The notes below the pieces were generated by a model. That model was given only the letters and a program-made list of their open reading frames with translations, was not told the DNA's origin and did no database searches. From Nelumbo lutea (lineage: Eukaryota > Streptophyta > Magnoliopsida > Proteales > Nelumbonaceae): a DNA stretch of 64,000 nucleotides. The translations under genes were made by a program, and so were the position numbers. Of this stretch, positions 1 to 10,686 are shown piece after piece (the stretch's first letter is position 1; the number at the start of each line of letters is the position of its first letter). The stretch covers positions 23,759,875 to 23,823,874 of the forward strand of contig JAKGHH010000005.1 of NCBI GenBank assembly GCA_022828595.1, given 5' to 3'.

Positions 1-594
1 CCAAGAAGGAGAGAAATACAACAGATTTCGAATAAAAAAAAAAATCGCAAGAAAGGTTCCTGCGAATTGAGATCAGATCTCATACTCCAGAAAAAGAAAA
101 AGGGGCCAGTTCAGCCTTTTCGCCTTTAGAGTTCTCCTCCTGCCACCGCCATCTCCTTTGCAAGATTAGATCTTTGCAGAAAAGAAAGTCAATAAATCTG
201 TTCTTGACATCAGTCTTGCAAGAAAGACTGAAATAGATTCTGTGTTTAGTGCTTCCAGAGGATATTTGCGAAGGATCCAGTGTGTGGGATGCACCCTACT
301 GGTTCTGTTCTATCCACAGCTATGTCATCTTCAGCAGGAACGGATCTTGGAGCGTTCTTTGGGCATGAACACCAACTTTGGGAGATAGTGCATCTTCGGA
401 TCAGGTATATTCCTCCCATTTGTCTTTTGGTACAGATCTGGTTTGATTATGGTTCAAGTAGGATCCTTGAATATTGTATTCTAAATTTAGGGAATATGAT
501 TCCCAGTTGGGAGAAGGTAGGAAAATTTTTGAAATTCGCCCACCCATTCCACAACCTTTATGGCATCCATTAGATGGATCCTACCATTCTTTCA
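1..594 (+). repeat. 3' part of a diverged copia LTR
   Basis: This stretch aligns by eye with the second half of the Copia-1 3' LTR. Shared landmarks are the light/heavy block near 340-420 (GGGCATGAACACC, GGGAGATA), the run AATTTTTGAAATTCGCCCA and the end GATGGATCC...TTTCA. It ends at 594, where a second LTR end begins directly. It is more diverged from the 18370-20351 LTR than the next 355 bases are, so it probably comes from a related element whose left part lies outside the window. The 97-codon open frame here is incidental. Confidence 0.6.
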
Positions 595-949
595 GTACTC
601 GCAAGCCATCCAGTTGATTCTTGCGTAGGGTCAAGTTCTTTTGAAGAACATTGCTGATTCTGCTCCATCCTACACTACGCCATCTTTAGTGGGAGCAGTC
701 TTTGGATCCTTCCTTGGGCGTGAACACCTCCATTGGGAGATACTAATTCTTCGTATCAGGTACATCCTCCCTCCTACTCTTTTTGGTTCAAATCTGGTTT
801 GGTTCATGGTTCAAGATTGATCATTGAAAAAATATGTTTTTCTAAAATAGGGAATTCGATTCCCTGCAAAGATGGGAGAAATTTTTGAAATTCGCCCAGT
901 CCATTACCCAAGACTTAGGTGTCCATGTGATGGATATTCCATCCCTTCA
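595..949 (+). repeat. Copia-1 truncated 5' LTR
   Basis: From GTACTCGCAAGCC to CCCTTCA this matches the last 355 bases of the Copia-1 3' LTR (about 19998-20351) closely. It ends in CA directly before a methionine-type primer-binding site, so it acts as the element's 5' LTR end. The first 1.6 kb expected from the 3' LTR is absent and is replaced by the more diverged LTR end at 1-594. The promoter part of the LTR is therefore probably lost. Confidence 0.75.
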
Positions 950-950
950 G

Positions 951-964
951 TGGTATCAGAGCCA
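951..964 (+). other. Copia-1 primer-binding site
   Basis: TGGTATCAGAGCC starts one base after the LTR end. This is the standard plant copia primer site, complementary to the 3' end of initiator-methionine tRNA. It fixes the + orientation of Copia-1 and the LTR boundary at 949. Confidence 0.85.
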
Positions 965-2613
965 TGGTTCAAATCTTGAATCAATTTAATTCAGATCTGA
1001 ACCTGCACAAATGGGCAGAAGGTGTTCTACCCAATTTGCGTAGATAAGGGTTTTTGGGAATTTGCTCCCAAAATTATGGGCGAATAATCTGAAATTAAAT
1101 TTTATATAAATTTGATTATTGTTTAGAATAATTTTTATGATTTTCTTGATTTATGGGCTGTTCGTGCAAGAGGAGATTGAATTCTTGGTTTGCGTAGGGA
1201 ACCTGCAAGATTTGCAGTTTCTTGATTCATTCATTACATTTGGTCTGTAAATAATTTTTTTTTTTTTTAGACTCAATGTATTAGGAATTCGATCTGATGT
1301 AATTGTAATAGAAATTAGGTTTTCTATTTATTTATTTTTTGGATCGAAGATGGCAGTGCACGGAAGGAGATTTCGAAGATGGGACATTCCCTACATGCGA
1401 TTTGCAGTTTGTGAAACTGCATTCTGTGATCTAACCTTTGTTTTGTAGGATGGATTGAACAAACAGCCCTGGATTGACTGATTCTTGTTTTGTTTTATCA
1501 GTTCTTTAATTTCATATTATTTTCTTGAATTGAAGATTTAATTAAAGATCAAACCCTAGACCCATTTGAACCAAGATTGGTTCAAATTGTTTGGACCGAA
1601 TCTAGGGTTCAATCAAGGCTGAATATCAACCCTATTTTTTGTTTAATGGGCCTAAGGATTGATAATTAGTTGGATATTTAATTTGGCCCAACTTGTAAGG
1701 CCCAGTTTTAAATTGTTAAAACTGTCAAAAGCCCACTTCAAAGGATAAAGCTACATGGGCCAAACTGGGTAACCCTAATTCAGCCCATATACCTAGATGA
1801 TATTAATTGCTAATATTATGGATTAAAATGGGCTTCAAATGGGTTTTTACATTGATTTGAAAATGTGCTACGTTCATGGGCCATAAGTACTTGGCCCATG
1901 CAGATCCGATAGTGGCTCTTGCGCACACCATAGCTGAATTGACATCATTGCCATGGTGTCCCTCCTAGTCATTAGATGACCTCCCTCAATGGTGGACCCC
2001 ACACCTCCTGAAGAGGTTACGTGCGGAACCCTAGCCGATTTAGGCCCACTGAAATCTGGCTTTATGAAAGTCAGTGGGAGCCATTTTGGTTTGACCTGAA
2101 ATAAACTAGGACGTAATTCTTGTTCCCTCCAATAAATATGAGTACACGTGATAGGGAGATTCATGTGATGAACTCTCTAAAGGCCTTCCATCATTAGCAT
2201 GAGGATGGGTCCTTCAGTAATGAGGAAACGCACCAGAAAATGGGCTATCCATTTGCTATTGGGCTTGTTTAAGTGTTTCATAAGATGATAGGGGCATCAT
2301 AGACTGATGTGGGAGAGGCTTCACCAGAAAATGGGAACTCTTTCACAGTACCTTGGCGTTCACGAATATGATGGGTGAGCACTCACTGCAAAGAAAGATT
2401 TACTTGAAAATGGCTCTGAACCTTGTCTGACAGAGGCCAAAGGGAAAGCCCATATGATGAGTGGATATGATCCTTCACAGAAAGGTGGTGGGGTTTTGCA
2501 GCTGAAACAGTTGGCTGCATGCACCCTATGTGGTTTCCCACATTTCCAGAGACAAGTCGCTATCTCCGTCCCTGAGAAGGAGGGAAAACTCAGAGATGAA
2601 CAAATGGGAATGG

Positions 2614-2618
2614 AACAT
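2614..2618. repeat. Athila-1 target-site duplication, left copy
   Basis: AACAT directly precedes the LTR start TGATGTG at 2619. The same five bases follow the other LTR end at 14409-14413. A 5-bp duplication is normal for LTR retrotransposon integration. Confidence 0.9.
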
Positions 2619-4220
2619 TGATGTGTGGCTCATTGTGACACTAGCAAGTGCACTAGCCGTTCAAGTAATAAAGTAGTGAGTGAAGTATCATTCCCACGAG
2701 GATTTAGGAAACAATTACCAATACTAAATTGAGTACTTCTTATCTGATCAACAAATAATCAAAACTGTAATGAAAGCTAAAAAAAATTCTAAATTAAAAT
2801 CTATCTAAATCATTGGCCCAATTGCCTTCAAATCAGGTTAGAAGAGTAAGCAGTAAATGTCAATCTCAGAATTCAGCAATCTATCAATTTGGATCATTCG
2901 AATAAATCATGATTGAGCCTTGGTTTGGTGAAACCCCAAGGTCATGAACAGCCTCTCTCAAGCACATGCTCATCCTATGCATGAGTGACGGTTCTTCTAT
3001 CTCTAGCAAGAATCTAATCCCCATGCATGCATTTCTTCAAACACTTCTAAGGCATCAATTCAAATCTGAATTGATCACCAACTGAATTGTGCAAGTTATC
3101 TCTAACCTTGCACTCAATTCAGTTCTTGAATAGTAGATCTGAATTCCTAGAGTCTCTCTCAAGCACTCTATGAATTCCAAGTTGTAGATTAATTCGGCCA
3201 ATCTGAAAATTGCAGATCTGAATTCTCTTTCAAGCAATTCAGATCTTGCAATCTCAGATCTGAGAATTCAGATCTGAGTTTTGAAGGTTAGTTGGTCGAA
3301 TAAATCTACAATAACACCCTCATTCAAGAAACTTCAAATACAATTCATGACCAATTGAATGAATCAAAAAGAATTAGATTGCTTAACTGAAATTTTACAA
3401 GCTGAAATACATCAAGGAAGAATGGAAACAAGGAGAAAGAAGAAAGAAAAAATATAACAAAGAAACTGAATTCAAATCAAAAGAAAATGAAATTACAAAT
3501 GATTTATTACAAAAGATCTTTGAATCACAAACCCTCAATTCGAACTCACATTCTCTTCTAGCTTGCTTGTCTTGAACTTCCTTCAGCCCTTCTTCTTCTT
3601 CTTCCTTGCGCCTAGCCTTCTTCTCTTCTCTTCTCTCAAGGTGGCCGAACCTCTAAGAGTGGGAGAGCCTTCCTCTCAAGCAATTGAACACCTCTCCCCC
3701 CTCCTAGAGGCCTCCTTATATAGTTTTTCAAGGGGGCTCTTGCCCCTTCTTGAAGTCTCTAGAATTGGGTGTATTACACCCCTCATGAACCTTCTAGAGT
3801 GCTCCCTCCTTCTCTTCAAGAAACATCTAGGAGTTGCCGCCCCTAGCTCCCTTTGGGCTGCTATTTGGGCTACAACTTAGCTTGCTTTTGAGCTCAAGTG
3901 GGCTACACTCTAGGCTATTATTTGGGCTAAAAATGGGCTGGGCCGAAATTTCCTTCTTGCTAGGCTTCTTCCCTTGGATTTTCCAAAGAGTTAGTTTGCA
4001 CTTCTTGGGCCAAATAAAAACTCCCTTGCTCTCATGGCTGGGCCGGGCTGAACTTGATAAATTTTGGGCTTTCTTTTCTTGCTTTTGCCTTCTTTTTGTT
4101 GATTTGGCTCCCCTTGAAATCTTTCTTGCAATCAAGCTAAAATAGGGCAAAATCTAATTAAACCAGCATAAAATTTCATGCAAAAACCTCATAAAATATA
4201 GATAAATTGTAGGTTCATCA
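2619..4220 (-). repeat. Athila-1 LTR (3' LTR in element orientation)
   Basis: A 1602-bp LTR starting TGATGTGTGG and ending GTTCATCA on the + strand. It differs from the 12807-14408 LTR at only scattered single bases, with no net length difference. It contains several AGATCT palindromes near 3130-3280. The open frames of 60-107 codons in it recur in every LTR copy, on both strands, and look incidental. Confidence 0.93.
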
Positions 4221-4240
4221 AATACCCCCACACTTAAGCT
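4221..4240 (-). other. Athila-1 polypurine tract
   Basis: On the minus strand, AAGTGTGGGGGTATT lies directly before the LTR start TGATGAAC. This is the expected position and make-up of the plus-strand primer of a gypsy element. Confidence 0.8.
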
Positions 4241-4599
4241 TTTGCTTGTCCTCAAGCAAAGACATCAGCCATAAACTTAACATTCCCCCTTCTGTTCTCA
4301 CCATTTACCTGGTGAACTTTTTAAGATAGAAATGCATTGAGTAGTCGGGGAACTTTTGTAAGTGCTCAACTCTTATTCTTGTAAATTACCATTTAAGATA
4401 TGTATCAGATCCAAGGAAAGGAGAATATGAATTTCATCATAGTCTAGCCTTCACTCCTAATTCATATATAAATCAGCTCCTTAATTTTCAAGGTTAATAA
4501 TCAAATTTCACTAAGTTTCACATCTGTAACTAAATCTCAATGAGAGTTCAACTTTAGAGTGCCCCTTTGAACCTCGGTTGTCACCACAATTACTTATTT

Positions 4600-4765
4600 C
4601 TAAGGGTGAGTGCATCTTATGCTCCATCTCACCCTTTTCTCTCTTTTTTTTTTTTTTTTTTTTCCGGTGTGAGTGCATTTTATGCTCCATCTCACACACT
4701 TTTCTCTCTCTTTTACTTTTTTTTTTTTTTTGTGTGAGTGCATCTTATGCTCCATCTCACACTGG
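4600..4765. repeat. Tandem hairpin repeat with poly-T spacers
   Basis: Three copies of a unit reading GTGAGTGCATYTTATGCTCC followed by ATCTCAC begin near 4604, 4671 and 4735. They are separated by TTTTCTCTC and long T runs. Each unit is an imperfect inverted repeat: GTGTGAG pairs with CTCACAC, and GCAT pairs with ATGC. Confidence 0.8.
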
Positions 4766-5226
4766 TCACTTACTTGAGGTAGGACTCATGTTCTGAGCTG
4801 CTAGTTTTACTATTCAGCTCAAAATAGCAGAGTCAATTTGGGCTTTTGTCCTTCTTTGCAATTATTGAACCTCAAGAATCAACACTTCAGATGTGCACTA
4901 GCTTTCTTGACCATTAACAATGAAATCAAGGGCTTCTATACACATGAAGATAGTTAGGGCTAGTCATGCTGAAAAGCATATTCAGCTCCCCTTTTCTCTT
5001 GCATATATCAAATTGGGTCATTCACAAGAATAAAAACTTAACAAGTACATTAGTCTCCCTCAACTCATTGAATTCCTTCTTAAAAAATATCATCAAATAA
5101 ATAGTAATGAACTTAAGGGGTTCTAGTCTTTTTTTTATTTTTTTATTTTTTTTGGTTATGTCATTGCCTGCATATGTGTGTTGGGGTGCATGGTTTCAGC
5201 CCCCATATCCTAGCCTCGGGCTCACT

Positions 5227-5265
5227 CCCCCACACTTAAGATGAACATTGTCCTCAATGTTCGTA
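5227..5265 (-). other. Second purine-rich tract with CATTGAGGACAATG motif
   Basis: The minus strand reads CATTGAGGACAATG, then CATCTTAAGTGTGGGGGA. The tail repeats the AAGTGTGGGGG of the true polypurine tract about 1 kb away. I recall this pairing from plant gypsy elements, but its role here (internal plus-strand priming or RNA structure) is inference. Confidence 0.5.
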
Positions 5266-5432
5266 GTGTTAGGGGATCACACTTGCTAGAGCAAACTGAA
5301 GAAAAGAAAATGATGAACTGAGTCCTTAAAGAATTGGAATTTTGAGAAAAAGATCTTTATTTTACTAAGTAATATTCTAAAAGGATAAATGACAAAAAGA
5401 TTCTTTAACCTGTTCATGAGCAAGCATAAAGA

Positions 5433-5648
5433 TTATTGGTTATCAAGATAAACAGTGGATGGAGGGGGTACAGTACCGCCCATTAAATATGGTTTCAGGC
5501 GCTGACCATTTACTTTAAACGTGCCCTGAACCGGGTGGGTGAGTTCTATAGCCCCATGGGGAAAAACCTGTAAAATGGTAAAGGGTCCAGACCACCTGGA
5601 TCTCAGCTTACCTGGAAACAAGCGGAGACGGGAATTATATAACAATAC
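5433..5648 (-). CDS. Athila-1 integrase C-terminal part
   Basis: The last 71 codons of pol, after an in-frame TAG at 5649-5651. The segment begins VLLYNSRL and has the conserved [10 protein letters not shown] and GPF of the integrase C-terminal region, then ends at a normal stop. It is in the same frame as the 5649-6593 segment. The break is therefore one nonsense codon, probably a Gln or similar codon changed to TAG. Confidence 0.8.
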   Translation of the reverse strand, partial: VLLYNSRLRLFPGKLRSRWSGPFTILQVFPHGAIELTHPVQGTFKVNGQRLKPYLMGGTVPPPSTVYLDNQ

Positions 5649-6611
5649 CTATTGGCCTACATAAAAGTCCCGTCTCAGCAAGTTCTTATCATGCCAGTTT
5701 TTTATTCTTTCTTTATAAACTTTGGCATTCTCATAGGTGGTAAGTCTGAATTCATCCAATTCATTCAATTGCAACCGCCTTTTAGCCCCTGTGGCCTGAA
5801 TGTCAAAATTTAAGAATTTAAGAGCCCAATAGGCCTTGTGTTCTAATTCAACTGGTAAATGGCATGCTTTACCAAAGACCAATCTGTAGGGGGACATGCC
5901 AATGGGTGTCTTAAATGCAGTTCTGTATGCCCATAATGCATCATCTAATTTGATGGACCAATCTTTTCTGGCAGATGCTACGGTCTTTTCTAGAATTCTT
6001 TTGAGTTCCCTGTTAGCCAACTCCACTTGGCCACTGGTTTGAGGGTGATAAGGGGTAGCTAATTTATGTGTAATTCCATATTTCTGCATTAACCTCTCAA
6101 ATTGGCTATTGCAGAAGTGAGTTCCCCTATCACTAATTATAGCTCGCGGAGTGCCAAATCGGGAGAATAGCTTCTTTAGGAAGTGTACCACCCTTCTTGA
6201 GTCATTTGTGGGTAAAGCCATGGCTTCTACCCATTTGGATACATAGTCAACTGCAATGAGGATGTACTTATTCCCAAAAGAATTCAGGAAAGGTCCCATG
6301 AAATCTATACCCCAAACATCAAAGATTTCACAGATTAAAATATTGGAAAGAGGCATTTCATTCCGTTGGGAAATGTTTCCCAATCTTTGGCATTTGTCAC
6401 ATGTGGACACATACCTATGGGCATCTTTGAAAAGTGTGGGCCAATAAAAACCTGATTGCAAAACCTTGGCTGCAGTGCGACTAGCTCCAAAATGACCTCC
6501 TGCTTCTTTATCATGGCAAAATTGGAGTATCGACTCCATCTCCTCCTCGGGGACACATCTCCTTATGATCTGATCTGCACACAATTTATACAAAAAGGGT
6601 TCCTCCCACAG
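5649..6611 (-). CDS. Athila-1 integrase (zinc-binding and catalytic core)
   Basis: This encodes the element's integrase, which inserts its cDNA into host DNA. A zinc-binding region comes first (CHDKEAGGH, then CDKCQ). The catalytic core follows: IDFMGPF carries the first Asp, SDRGTHF the second and [11 protein letters not shown] the Glu. The listed open frame starts at Met 6593, but readable integrase sequence begins upstream near 6611, after a one-base frameshift relative to the RT segment in an A-run near 6640. It ends at the 5649 TAG. Catalytic residues appear intact. Confidence 0.9.
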   Translation of the reverse strand: MWEEPFLYKLCADQIIRRCVPEEEMESILQFCHDKEAGGHFGASRTAAKVLQSGFYWPTLFKDAHRYVSTCDKCQRLGNISQRNEMPLSNILICEIFDVWGIDFMGPFLNSFGNKYILIAVDYVSKWVEAMALPTNDSRRVVHFLKKLFSRFGTPRAIISDRGTHFCNSQFERLMQKYGITHKLATPYHPQTSGQVELANRELKRILEKTVASARKDWSIKLDDALWAYRTAFKTPIGMSPYRLVFGKACHLPVELEHKAYWALKFLNFDIQATGAKRRLQLNELDEFRLTTYENAKVYKERIKNWHDKNLLRRDFYVGQ

Positions 6612-6624
6612 ATAGTATTTTACA

Positions 6625-9507
6625 TCAGAAAGGAATTTCTTTTTTCTGTTGATATGAAAGGTTAGGAGGAAGGACTTGTGCAGCTAGATAATTAGCAAAA
6701 TCAGCATACCAAGGATATGAGTATTTCTGTATTGAGTACAACTGCTCATCCGGAAATTCTTCTCGAATGTTGCTGGTTATCTCCTCTTTTGAGCTTACCG
6801 TGTCCAACCGGGAGAGATGGTCAGCAGCCAGGTTTGCAGCACCCTTCATGTCTCTAATCTCAATGTCAAACTCTTGCAATAAAATGATCCACCTGATCAG
6901 TCTTGGTTTTGAGTTTTGCTTGGTAAGCAAGTGCCTTAATGCCGAGTGATCTGTGTGGACAACAACCTTGGATAATATCAGATATGAACGAAACTTATCA
7001 AGTGCAAATATTACTGCTAGCAGCTCCTTTTCTGTGGTGGTGTAATTGAGTTGGGGTCCAGTCAAGGTTCTGCTAGCATAGTAAATTGGCTGAAAATGTT
7101 TGTTCATTCTTTGTCCTAAAACAGCTCCTATAGCAAAATCACTCGCATCACACATTAATTCAAATGGGAGGGTCCAATCTGGTGCTACCATGATAGGTGT
7201 ATGGATCAATTTGTCTTTCAAGATGTTGAAAGCATGAAGGCATTCAGTTGAAAATTCAAAAGGCACTTCTTTCTGAAGCAAAGTAGATAATGGCTTGGAA
7301 ATTTTTGAAAAATCCTTAATAAACCTCCTATAGAATCCGACATGTCCTAAGAAACTTCTCAAAGAACGAATAGATGTTGGGGTTGGCAATTTTTCAATTG
7401 CGTCCACCTTGGCCTTGTCGATTTCTATACCTCTTTGAGAGATCTTGTGTCCAAGCACTATGCCTTCTTGCACCATAAAATGACATTTCTCCCAATTCAA
7501 CACAAGATGTGTTTCTTTACATCTAGTAAGCACCTGTTCCAGATTATTCAAACACGCATCAAACGAAGAGCCAAAAACTGAAAAATCATCCATGAAGATC
7601 TCAATAAATTTTTCAACCATATCAGAAAATATAGACATCATACATCGCTGAAAGGTTGCTGGGGCATTGCATAATCCAAAGGGCATCCTTCGGTATGCAA
7701 AGGTTCCATATGGGCAAGTAAAAGTGGTCTTTTCTTGATCTTCTGGTGCAATTGGTATCTGGTTATACCCTGAATATCCATCCAAGAAACAATAATACTC
7801 ATGCCCGGCTAGCCTCTCCAACATTTGATCCATAAATGGAAGAGGGAAATGGTCCTTCCGGGTGGCTTCATTTAATTTTCTATAGTCAATACACACACGC
7901 CATCCGGTAACGGTTCTAGTAGGGATGAGTTCATTTTTCTCATTTGGAACAACAGTCGTACCCCCTTTCTTGGGCACAACTTGCAAAGGGCTTACCCAAG
8001 AACTATCAGAAATAGGATAAATGATCCCAGCATCTAACAACTTAATTATTTCAGCCTTTACCACTTCTTTCATGTTGGGGTTCAGGCACCTTTGGGGTTG
8101 AATGGAAGGCTTGCTGTCGTCTTCCATCAAAATTCTGTGAGTGCAGATTGATGGATTAATGCCTTTGATATCTTCTACCTTCCAAGCTATAGCATTTTTG
8201 TGTTCCCGCAGCACTCTTAATAATTTTTCTCTTTGTAAGGGATTCAGCGCTGCGGAAATTATCACGGGGAGATCTAATGGTTCCTCAAGGAAAGCATACT
8301 CTAAATGGGATGGTAATTGCTTCAGTTCAAGGGTGGGGGGTTCTTGGAGTGATGGCTTACCTGATGGTCCAGGCAATTTGCCTAAGTTCTCTAATTTAAT
8401 AAACCCCTTTCCCTTGAATTGAGGCTTATCGTTCAAGTATGCTATCATGAGGTTTATTTTTTCATTTTCTCCTTCTTCAAGTTCTCCCTGCTGGAGGCAG
8501 AGTTCAAGAGGATCAGTTATTCTACTTACCTGGAAGCATTCATCAATTGTCAATTCAATGGCATCAATCATAAAACAAGAATCATCACTAGAGGGTGCAT
8601 GTTTCATAGCATTAGACATTTTAAAAATTATCTCCTCATCTTGTATCCTAAGGCTGAGTTGTCCTTGTTGGACATCAATCATTGCTTTCCTGGTAGCCAG
8701 GAAATGTCTCCCTAGGATAAGCGGGACCTCCACATCTTCTTGCATGTCTAACACAATGAAATCAACTGGAAAAATGAATTTGTCAACTTTAACTAACACA
8801 TCTTCTATGATTCCCCTAGGATGTCTAATGGATCTATCAGCCAATTGTAATGCCACTCTAGTGGGTTGGGGTTCATTCAACCCCAATTTCTTGAAGATAG
8901 AATATGGCATTAAATTGATGCTAGCTCCCAGGTCACATAAAGCTTTTTCAATTTTTAAACTGCCAATGGTACAAGGAATAGTGAAACTCCCTGGATCTTT
9001 GAGTTTCTGAGGCAGTTTGTTCAGAAGGATAGCAGAACATTCCTCATTTAATGCAACTGTAGCCACATCTCCCAGTTTCCTTTTGTTTGCCAATAATTCC
9101 TTCAAAAACCTTGCATAGTGTGGCATCTGGGCTAAAGCATCAGCAAAAGGAATATTAATATGTAAACTTTTAAATATTTCAAGAAACTTACCAAATTCCT
9201 TCTCCAATTTTTGTTGCTTCAGCCTGTTAGGGAATGAAACTTGTGGCTGTTGGTGCATCCCTTGTTGTGCTTCTGGTTGTTCCGTCTTCTGTTGTCTGGT
9301 CCCAAGGCTTGTTTCTGCCTTGGGTTCAGCCCAATTCTTCTTTTCTACCTCAGGCAACTCTTTTCCACTCCTTAAGGTAATAGCTTGCACCTGCTCTCGT
9401 GGATTCACTTCAGTGTTGCTTGGAAGAGTTCCCGGCAGTCTGGAAGAGATTAATTGTGCCAATTGCCCCACTTGGTTTTCCAGGTTTTTGATTGAGGCTT
9501 CCTGGTT
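6625..9507 (-). CDS. Athila-1 protease, reverse transcriptase and RNase H
   Basis: A long open frame from just after the gag stop (in the gag frame; first Met at 9471) to 6625. In order: a Gln/Glu-rich linker, an aspartic protease with DLGAS at about 8922-8934, RT with the active site MDD at 7585-7593 within FMDDFSVFG, then RNase H with CDAS, TTTEKE and TDHSAL. It ends at a frameshift in an A6 run near 6640. That costs the natural connection to integrase, but RT and RNase H are uninterrupted. The sequence resembles Athila polyproteins throughout. Confidence 0.93.
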   Translation of the reverse strand, partial: NQEASIKNLENQVGQLAQLISSRLPGTLPSNTEVNPREQVQAITLRSGKELPEVEKKNWAEPKAETSLGTRQQKTEQPEAQQGMHQQPQVSFPNRLKQQKLEKEFGKFLEIFKSLHINIPFADALAQMPHYARFLKELLANKRKLGDVATVALNEECSAILLNKLPQKLKDPGSFTIPCTIGSLKIEKALCDLGASINLMPYSIFKKLGLNEPQPTRVALQLADRSIRHPRGIIEDVLVKVDKFIFPVDFIVLDMQEDVEVPLILGRHFLATRKAMIDVQQGQLSLRIQDEEIIFKMSNAMKHAPSSDDSCFMIDAIELTIDECFQVSRITDPLELCLQQGELEEGENEKINLMIAYLNDKPQFKGKGFIKLENLGKLPGPSGKPSLQEPPTLELKQLPSHLEYAFLEEPLDLPVIISAALNPLQREKLLRVLREHKNAIAWKVEDIKGINPSICTHRILMEDDSKPSIQPQRCLNPNMKEVVKAEIIKLLDAGIIYPISDSSWVSPLQVVPKKGGTTVVPNEKNELIPTRTVTGWRVCIDYRKLNEATRKDHFPLPFMDQMLERLAGHEYYCFLDGYSGYNQIPIAPEDQEKTTFTCPYGTFAYRRMPFGLCNAPATFQRCMMSIFSDMVEKFIEIFMDDFSVFGSSFDACLNNLEQVLTRCKETHLVLNWEKCHFMVQEGIVLGHKISQRGIEIDKAKVDAIEKLPTPTSIRSLRSFLGHVGFYRRFIKDFSKISKPLSTLLQKEVPFEFSTECLHAFNILKDKLIHTPIMVAPDWTLPFELMCDASDFAIGAVLGQRMNKHFQPIYYASRTLTGPQLNYTTTEKELLAVIFALDKFRSYLILSKVVVHTDHSALRHLLTKQNSKPRLIRWIILLQEFDIEIRDMKGAANLAADHLSRLDTVSSKEEITSNIREEFPDEQLYSIQKYSYPWYADFANYLAAQVLPPNLSYQQKKEIPF

Positions 9508-10686
9508 CTAGAACCTAGTTTCTGCACCTGCTATAAATTTTGTCATCAGTTCCTCCAAATTGGATTTTGGTTCAGGCTGATGATAAGTCTGGTGGAACGG
9601 CTTGGAAGTATGCTGATTTGGCCAGGACTGGTTTGAATGTCCCCTCCATCCTGGATGAAAAGTATGGTGACTTTGGTAACCCTGCTGTCTTGACGAATTG
9701 CTGACATAGTCAGCTTGTTCAGTAGATGGTCTGAACTGATTGCCAACTTGGCAGTCTGTACTGATGTGGCCTCCCCCACACAATTCACAATTAAGAGGCT
9801 GCACATGCATGGCAGCTATCTGCATTTCATCTATTTTCTTACTGAGTGCTCCTATTTGTGCAGATAGTGCTGTATAAGTGTCAACATTATGCAAGCCTTG
9901 CTGCTTCCTAGTTTGAGTTCTTTCTGAATGCCATTGATAGTTGTTGGCTGCCATTTCCTCAATAAGTGCATGGGCAACCTCAGGAGTTTTATTATTTATG
10001 GATCCTCCGGCTGCAGCATCTAATATGGTCTTATTTGAGTCAGTAAGACCATTATAGAAAATCTGCACTTGCAGCCAAATGGGGAGGCCATGGTGAGGAA
10101 CTCTCCTTAACAGCTCCTTGTATCGTTCCCATGACTCATATAAAGATTCCCCCTCTTGCTGGAAAAAAGTAGTGATGTCATTCCTCATTTTAGCAGTTTT
10201 AGAAGGGGGAAAATATTTAGAGAGAAAACGGCTGGCCATTTCGTCCCACGTAGCTATTGATCCTGCCGGTAACGAATTCAGCCATGCTTTGGCTTTATCC
10301 TTCAAAGAAAATGGGAATAACCTCAACCTAATGGCATCATCACTTACCCCATTGTGTTTGAAGGTGTCACAAATTTCTAAAAAGTTAGAAATGTGTGCAT
10401 TGGGATCTTCGTGGGCCAATCCACAGAATTGCACCGTGTTTTGAATCATTTGTATGATGGCAGGTTTGATCTCAAAGTTGCTAGCAGCAATATTAGGCCT
10501 GATAATGCTGGAGGCAGCTCCAGTGAGAGTGGGTTTGGCATAGTCCATCATAGTCCTCTGCTCAGCCATTTCTTGAGCTTCTTGTGCTTCTTGTTTGACT
10601 TGCCTAGCAGCTCTTAAACGGACAAAGAGAGTCCGTTCAATCTCCAGGTCGTAAAGGATCTCTTCCAGTTCAGGTCTGCTTGTCAT
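9508..10686 (-). CDS. Athila-1 gag
   Basis: A 392-codon gag from ATG at 10686. It has the gypsy gag core (FLEICDTF, then KDKAKAWLNSLPAGSI, LSKYFPPSKT and WERYKELLRRVPHHG). A C-x2-C-x4-H-x4-C zinc knuckle (CELCGGGHISTDC) follows, then a Gln/His-rich tail. It ends at TAG 9508-9510 inside ETRF/NQEAS, a motif normally continuous in this family, so this looks like a nonsense mutation and not a true gag end. The next codons continue in the same frame. Confidence 0.9.
   Translation of the reverse strand: MTSRPELEEILYDLEIERTLFVRLRAARQVKQEAQEAQEMAEQRTMMDYAKPTLTGAASSIIRPNIAASNFEIKPAIIQMIQNTVQFCGLAHEDPNAHISNFLEICDTFKHNGVSDDAIRLRLFPFSLKDKAKAWLNSLPAGSIATWDEMASRFLSKYFPPSKTAKMRNDITTFFQQEGESLYESWERYKELLRRVPHHGLPIWLQVQIFYNGLTDSNKTILDAAAGGSINNKTPEVAHALIEEMAANNYQWHSERTQTRKQQGLHNVDTYTALSAQIGALSKKIDEMQIAAMHVQPLNCELCGGGHISTDCQVGNQFRPSTEQADYVSNSSRQQGYQSHHTFHPGWRGHSNQSWPNQHTSKPFHQTYHQPEPKSNLEELMTKFIAGAETRF

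Larger units (their letters stand above)
950..2618 (+). other. Copia-1 5' leader, noncoding
   Basis: About 1.67 kb between the primer site and the Athila-1 insertion point. It has no credible open frame and is AT-rich with short poly-T runs near 1250-1270. The leader resumes at 14409 and the gag start codon is at 14491, so the uninterrupted leader would be about 1.75 kb. I see no other gene or element here. Confidence 0.65.
4241..5432 (-). other. Athila-1 3' noncoding region
   Basis: About 1.2 kb between the end of integrase and the polypurine tract. It has no open frame of note on the minus strand, so the envelope-like gene of some Athila elements is missing. It contains poly-T tracts, a tandem hairpin repeat (4600-4765) and a second purine-rich motif near 5227-5265. 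Confidence 0.7.

Noticed and set aside
951..964. A tRNA gene at the TGGTATCAGAGC sequences (951, 54972, 62333)
   Set aside because: Only the short complement of the tRNA 3' end is present and no cloverleaf can be formed. Their position after LTR ends marks them as primer-binding sites.
3563..4150. Overlapping open frames on both strands in the Athila LTR (about 103-107 codons)
   Set aside because: They recur in all LTR copies, overlap on opposite strands, are low-complexity and interrupted in some copies. They look like chance frames in the LTR.
4241..5432. Envelope-like gene of Athila-1
   Set aside because: No open frame of suitable length or membrane-spanning pattern exists between integrase and the 3' LTR.
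8419..9010. Plus-strand open frames opposite the Athila-1 protease/RT gene
   Set aside because: Complement shadows of the conserved minus-strand coding region, with no recognisable domain.
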